Positions 58,699 through 64,000 of a DNA stretch of 64,000 nucleotides are shown here, piece by piece. The stretch is from NCBI RefSeq assembly GCF_042242105.1, contig NC_092027.1, positions 3,175,506-3,239,505 on the forward strand. Direction: 5' to 3'. The translations under genes were made by a program, and so were the position numbers. Origin of the DNA: Pempheris klunzingeri (lineage: Eukaryota > Chordata > Actinopteri > Acropomatiformes > Pempheridae). Position 1 is the first letter of the stretch. Each line of letters opens with the position of its first letter. The notes beneath the pieces are model-generated. The model did not search any database. It was not told the DNA's origin and saw only the letters and a program-made list of their open reading frames with translations.

Positions 58699-59181
58699 TG
58701 AACGAATGCTGACTGTTCACATAGAAATACCCCAGACAGTAATAAACTGCTGCATCTTCAGTCTGGACTCCACTGATGGTCAGAGTGAAGTCAGAGTTTG
58801 ATCCACTGCCTGTAAAACGATCTGGAGTTCCTGATGCTCGTCTGTTAGCAGCATAAATGAGCAATTTAGGAGTTTCTCCATCTCTCTGTTGGTACCAGGC
58901 TAAGGCGTGATTGCTGCTCCAAGTATGAACATCCCGACTGGTCTTACAGCTGATGGTGACGGAGCCTCCCACAGCAGAGCTCACTGCTCCAGGCTGAGTC
59001 GCTGTGTACTGACCTCTGGACTCTGAGGGCACAGAGACAGAAACATAAAGCAGCGTCACGGTTTAGTCGGCTTCATTTCAGAGGGACGGATGTTGGTAGA
59101 GGAGAGGAGTCTGATGCTCTGGACTTTACCTGTGAAGCAGCAGCAGAGGAGAGTCCAGATGAGGACGGAGGTCAGAGTCAT
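58699..59181 (-). CDS. Ig light-chain V gene VA16 (family A, a position, long CDR1)
   Basis: Leader exon 59130-59181, V exon 58699-59022, 12-RSS 58671-58698, promoter 59262-59307. Same amino acids as VA7 throughout; at least two silent base differences are visible in CDR2 codons (tgtttgcagcataaata in VA7 against tgttagcagcataaatg here). Confidence 0.95.
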
Positions 59182-59670
59182 GTTTGTGATGAGGAGGATT
59201 TCTGTGGCTTCTGTTGTTGTGAAGGACGGCTGTCAGTCATCCAGTGTTCAACTCTCAGGACTATAAACTCTCCCAGAGCAGTGGAGCATGGTGCTGCTGA
59301 TGCAAAGTGGCTCTCTATGGAAATGCTCCCATTGACCCCAACAGGGACTTCAGGATCAGTCAATTCATCATTCATCTATTGATTAGAAGTTATTGAACAC
59401 CAGTTTTGTAGGATGTTGGCTCTGTGCTTGTGGAGGATTTTTAAAGACATTTTTGTTTATAGAAAATTTATCGAAGTTCCCTTTAAAATATGTGTGTATG
59501 AAATAAAAATATACAGTCTATAAACCGGTGGCTCTGTGTTTTTTAATCTGACAATATTCTACAATGACAAACTATTTTTGGGGAGGTTGTTTGTGTCAGA
59601 GTCAGAGAGCCGTGTCTCTTCTACACTGAGAGGTTTTTGTACGGCGGCTCAATGACTTTGTATCACTGTG

Positions 59671-59708
59671 GTGGACTTTTGGTGGAGGAACCAGACTGGA
59701 TGTTGGAA
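59671..59708 (+). CDS. J segment U9-J1
   Basis: Encodes [12 protein letters not shown]; 23-RSS 59632-59670. Confidence 0.95.
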
Positions 59709-60049
59709 GTAAGTCAAATGCATTTTTTATTTTGGCTGTTTTATTATCATTATGAATTATATTCAACACTGTAGGAAAAAACTGGTGTTCAGTTGCTCAA
59801 TGAATAATTTTCTGTCAGAGACAAAGTTCACTTCAGAAACAGAAATCAATCAAAAAGTCATTGTAACAAAAAGAATATTGAGTCAGTTGATGAATCATTG
59901 TTTTGATTGATTGTGTTGTTTCATGCTTTAATGGTAGAACTGCATGCTGAGGGCTTGTAGGTTTAGTTCAGTCTGTCAGAGTCAGAGAGCCGTGTCTCTT
60001 TACACTGAGAGGTTTTTGTACGGCGGCTCAATGACTTTGTATCACTGTG

Positions 60050-60090
60050 GTACACGTTCGGTGGAGGAACCAGACTGGATGTTACTCAAA
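60050..60090 (+). CDS. J segment U9-J2 (long form)
   Basis: Encodes [13 protein letters not shown] (41 nt); 23-RSS 60011-60049. Confidence 0.95.
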
Positions 60091-60427
60091 GTAAGTCAAA
60101 TGCTTGGGATTCGTTTTATTTCAGGAGTTATTGTTCTTTTCATTCCCTTCATAATCACCATGAATAGTTGGTTTTCCATAATGATGATTATTTTTGTTGA
60201 AATATTTTATGCTTGGAGACAAAGTTAATGTCGACAGAGAGATTTATAAAAACTTGTTCCAGTGAATTTAAAACATTAAGCCTGGAGGTAAATCATTATC
60301 TCCAACCTTCATGGTCAAGCCGCATGTTTTGCGTGTTTGTAGGTTTAGTTCAGACAAAGTCAGAGAGCCGTGTCTCTTTACACTGAGAGGTTTTTGTACG
60401 GCGGTTCAATGACTTTGTATCACTGTG

Positions 60428-60465
60428 GTGGACGTTCGGTGGAGGAACCAGACTGGAATTTGGAA
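60428..60465 (+). CDS. J segment U9-J3
   Basis: Encodes [12 protein letters not shown]; 23-RSS 60389-60427. It shares the LEFG end with U3-J3 but keeps Trp. Confidence 0.95.
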
Positions 60466-61323
60466 GTAAGTTTCTGCACAAATACTAAACTAAATTTCCT
60501 AAAGTCATATTCTAAATTCAGTTTTTGTAGGTTTGAGGCAGATAAAAATATCTTGTTTTAATTTTAAGACTTTTAGTATCCATGTTGTGATCTGTCCTGC
60601 TTTATCATGGAGGCTGACTCGGAGCAGCTTTACTGAACATTTCTTCAAACATTCCTGTCAAACTGAAATTCAAACAGTGTAGAAAGTGTTGAAGCCATAA
60701 AATGTTCATATTAGTGTGAAAATGTTTTGCTCAGTTTTAGTTTATTTTCCACATCATTACTTACTGTTGCTGCAATGTGCTGAAATTCACTTTCTTCCAG
60801 TAAAATTGAACAGCATGAAGATAAAGACGGGTATCTGATAATGTGCAAAATCTCTGATCCCTTCGTTGTGTCATATATTGTTTCAAATGGTGAAAATGTG
60901 TTCAGTTTGGTGATGATGACTGAAATCCACATGAAGAACGTTTGACTGTAGTCCGGTCATTTTCTGTATCTTTCATGTTTCCACTAAATACTTTAAAGTC
61001 ATTTATAATCAAGGTTTTAAATGATTTTGATGGCAAAGGTTTAAAATGAGGTCCAACGTTGACATTTAATCTGCAGTGTAGTTTGAGGTGTTTCAGGTCT
61101 TTTCTGGATGATGATTGTCTCTGTGCTGATGTGCATGAGAGGCTTCATGAAGGGAAGTGAAACAATGTGTGAGTGAGTGAGTGACTGGTGGAGCAGAAAA
61201 ACCACCTGACAGAAACTCCTTAAAGGACAAAATCAGCTCTCTCACAGTGAAGGTGTCCAAGTGTCTGGTGGTTGATTGACAGCTGTGTGGTCCCCGTCCT
61301 CTAATCTGATTGGTGTCTCCTAG

Positions 61324-61649
61324 GTGATGTCCGTCCCACCCTGACGGTGCTGCCCCCCTCCGGTGAGGAGCTGGAGAAGGGGAAGGCCACGCTCATGTGT
61401 CTGGCCAACAAGGGCTTCCCCTCAGGCTGGAGTCTGGCCTGGAAGGTGGACGGCAGCAGCAGCTTCAGCTGGGAGGAGAGCAGGAGCCCCGGGGTGCTGG
61501 AGAAGGACGGCCGCTACAGCTGGAGCAGCACCCTGAGGCTCCCTGCTGACCAGTGGAAGAAGGTGGGCTCTGTGACCTGTGAGGCCACCCAGGGCTCCCA
61601 GTCTCCAGTCTCAGAGACACTGATGAGGAACCAGTGTCCCCAGTCCTGA
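61324..61649 (+). CDS. Ig light-chain C exon, U9
   Basis: Complete constant exon, QWKKVG and SQSPVSETL type. Poly(A) signal 61796-61801. Confidence 0.96.
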
Positions 61650-62832
61650 GCTGACCCACTGGGACTCTGCTCTGGTTTTACTCTGCTACTGCTCTCAGTC
61701 TGACCTCTGATACACTGTCTTTTTTCTCTCTGTAAATGCTTCAGTATAATTCTCACTTGCTTTATTGTTGACTGATACAGTTGATCATTCAAAACAATAA
61801 AAGTCTCATAAAACATTGGCTTCCATTCATGACAGTGATGGATCTTTTTCTTTGCCGTATGTTTCATATTAGGAACATTTGTTAGAATAAAGTATGAGGC
61901 CACAATTTTTCTAGTCACTTCTTGATACTTCGTAGTTGTTGCAGGTTTGTTTGTTACGACTGAAAATTGGTAACAATCCTCATAATGATTAAAATATTTC
62001 AATGGAAAACCAACAAATGACTTCATATCACTGAAATCTGCTCCTGATGATGCATTTGTTGTTGGGACTTCATTTGCATGTGATAGTGATAGAAAGTTGG
62101 TGATAAATAAAAAGCAGAGTATCATCAGCATAAAGTGAGATTTTAATGCCAGTGATATTTAAATGAAAGATTTAATGATTGAACACAAGGCTTAATGACA
62201 GAGAGGATGATGGTCTCTGTATGTAGAAGAGAAAAGAGAACTATTGATCAGCTGTGCCCATGTTTGTTAACAAAAGAATAAAAGCTGAAGTGTTGCTGCC
62301 TTAATAATTACAATCCATCCATTAAATCTACAGTGATTGGGTTTATCTCAGGGTCAGATCAGTAGTATTTTATTATGTAGACGTCACCTCTGAAAGCTGA
62401 GTCAGTGCAGCCTAACAGTGTCTCTGTTTAGCTGTGGTGTCCTACAGCAGGAAGGTGCTGATGTGAAAAGATGAAAGGAGGCCATTTTACAGCAGTCGTA
62501 CAGGAGTCTGTGCCACATGGTGTCCTGTCTTTGATTCAAAAGCACGGCTGTGATTTGGTCTAAAAAAGTGCCAGATATGAGGCTTTAGTTGCTTATAAAG
62601 AAAAAGAAGATGTAAGCGCTTCATTAAGAAAAGTCTTGTGGAAATAGAGGTGTTTGTGTTTAAAAACTATTAGAGCATCATTTTATTGCTCTACAATGAA
62701 GGCCAAGTCAGTTTTGTGTGAGTGACTCAGTGAAGTGTATCAGTCTCTGCAGCAGCTTCCAGCTGCAGCAGTCAGTTCAGTTTCTGTTCAGTCTGACTGA
62801 GGGAGGTTTTTGTACGACGCTTTTTCACTGTG

Positions 62833-63303
62833 TGAACGAATCCTGACTGTTCACATAGAAATACCCCATACAGTAATAAACTGCTGCATCTTCAGTCTGG
62901 ACTCCACTGATGGTCAGAGTGAAGTCAGAGTTTGATCCACTGCCTGTAAAACGATCTGGAATTCCTGATGCCCGAGTGCTAGCACTGTGAATGAGCAGTT
63001 TGGGAGTTTCTCCATCTCTCTGTTGGTACCAGGATAAATAGTTCCCATTAACATTCCGACTGGTCTTACAGCTGATGGTGACGGAGCCTCCCACAGCAGA
63101 TCTCACTGCTCCAGGCTGAGTCGCTGTGTACTGACCTCTGGACTCTGAGGGCACAGAGACAGAAACATAAAGCAGCGTCACGGTTTAGTCGGCTTCATTT
63201 CAGAGGGACGGATGTTGGTAGAGGAGAGGAGTCTGATGCTCTGGACTTTACCTGTGAAGCAGCAGCAGAGGAGAGTCCAGATGAGGACGGAGGTCAGAGT
63301 CAT
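62833..63303 (-). CDS. Ig light-chain V gene VA17 (family A, b position)
   Basis: Leader exon 63252-63303, V exon 62833-63144, 12-RSS 62805-62832, promoter 63384-63429. CDR1 [10 protein letters not shown] (as VA4), CDR2 [16 protein letters not shown] (as VA3), CDR3 part [12 protein letters not shown], the only Asp at the second variable CDR3 codon. Confidence 0.95.
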
Positions 63304-64000
63304 GTTTGTGATGAGGAGGATTTCTGTGGCTTCTGTTGTTGTGAAGGACGGCTGTCAGTCATCCAGTGTTCAACTCTCAGGACTATAAACTCTCCCAGAG
63401 CAGTGGAGCATGGTGCTGCTGATGCAAAGTGGCTCTCTATGGAAATGCTCCCACTGACCCCAACAGGGACATGGATTACTCTGATGATGCTGTTTATCAA
63501 TGGATCAATCAGTTTATCAGAGTATTGATTAGTTTTCAGTATAAATTCTAAATTTAACTTTATTCTTCAAGACAACTTTATTTTCTAAATGTGTCTTATC
63601 TTATTCTGTTACTAGAGAAAAACACATCAGATTAAAGTCTGTGATTCTTTGAGGAAATATTGAAATCAGAGACGAGTTTTTGTGACTTTGTTTATGTTTC
63701 AGTAGAAATAAATTTTTCTGCTGTTAACTATAAATTAATATAATTATAGTGATTCTTGAATGAGTCACATTATGTCCTCAAACCGACTGAACTCTTCACT
63801 TAAACATTTTGCTGAACTGAAAATCAAACTTTAACAGTTTTCAGATAAACTTGTCTCAGAGGTTTCACCTGATGTTTCTCAAAGATTTGAATCTTTCACA
63901 CACTGTGTGTCACAAATGAACATCTTAAAACATTACCGTCACATTTAACCACCGAGCTGTGTGAGCGGGTTTGATTTGATGACTTTTTACATGTAATCCA

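Larger units (their letters stand above)
58671..64000. repeat. Array unit U9 (cut by window end)
   Basis: Holds VA16, J1-J3, C, VA17 and the start of the spacer that leads to pseudo-C in other units; the array evidently continues beyond the window. Confidence 0.9.

Noticed and set aside
1-64000. CRISPR array, tRNA, rRNA or viral element
   Set aside because: The only regular repeats are the light-chain units and TG tracts; no tRNA or rRNA signature and no retroviral or capsid-type frame was seen. The single mobile element is a LINE fragment.

Overview
The window is a tandem array of immunoglobulin light-chain gene clusters from a bony fish. The constant exon has the compact teleost kappa-like (L1/L3-group) form: Ig-fold cysteines in MCLANKG and VTCEA, and a C-terminal NQCPQS carrying the interchain Cys. 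Every V segment has a 12-RSS and every J a 23-RSS, the kappa arrangement. A decayed L2/CR1-type LINE lies at the left edge. A percomorph is plausible, but the sequence alone does not name the species.

The full repeat unit is about 8.7 kb. On the + strand it reads: V family A, position a (inverted) - J1, J2, J3 (forward) - C (forward) - V family A, position b (inverted) - pseudo-C with its Ig-fold core deleted (forward) - V family B (inverted) - spacer - next unit. I number units by the RSS of the a-position V. U1 is 1184-4800 and has lost J-C and pseudoC-VB. U2 is 4801-10797 and has lost pseudoC-VB. U3 is 10798-19525, U4 19526-28220, U5 28221-36956, U6 36957-45703 and U7 45704-54210; all five are complete. 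U8 is 54211-58670 and has lost J-C-Vb. U9 begins at 58671 and is cut by the window end. Totals are 17 family A V genes (VA1-VA17), 6 family B V genes (VB1-VB6), 21 J segments, 7 intact C exons and 6 pseudo-C exons. All 23 V genes are open, with leader exon, splice sites and RSS.

All V genes are opposite in direction to J and C, so joining must be by inversion. For either the a-side or the b-side V, inverting the DNA between the two RSSs brings V, J and C into one transcriptional direction. V promoters carry octamer-like motifs, with a TATA box in family A. The J donor (phase 1, A|gtaagt) matches the C acceptor, giving a Ser codon at the junction.

The most striking signals are these. (1) Germline variation in the CDRs is concentrated in single codons inside almost unchanged V exons. 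(2) The VB 12-RSS equals the J 23-RSS minus an 11-bp core, one helical turn. (3) Several deletions, unequal crossovers and conversion tracts have reshuffled the array. I saw no rRNA, tRNA, CRISPR or viral element.
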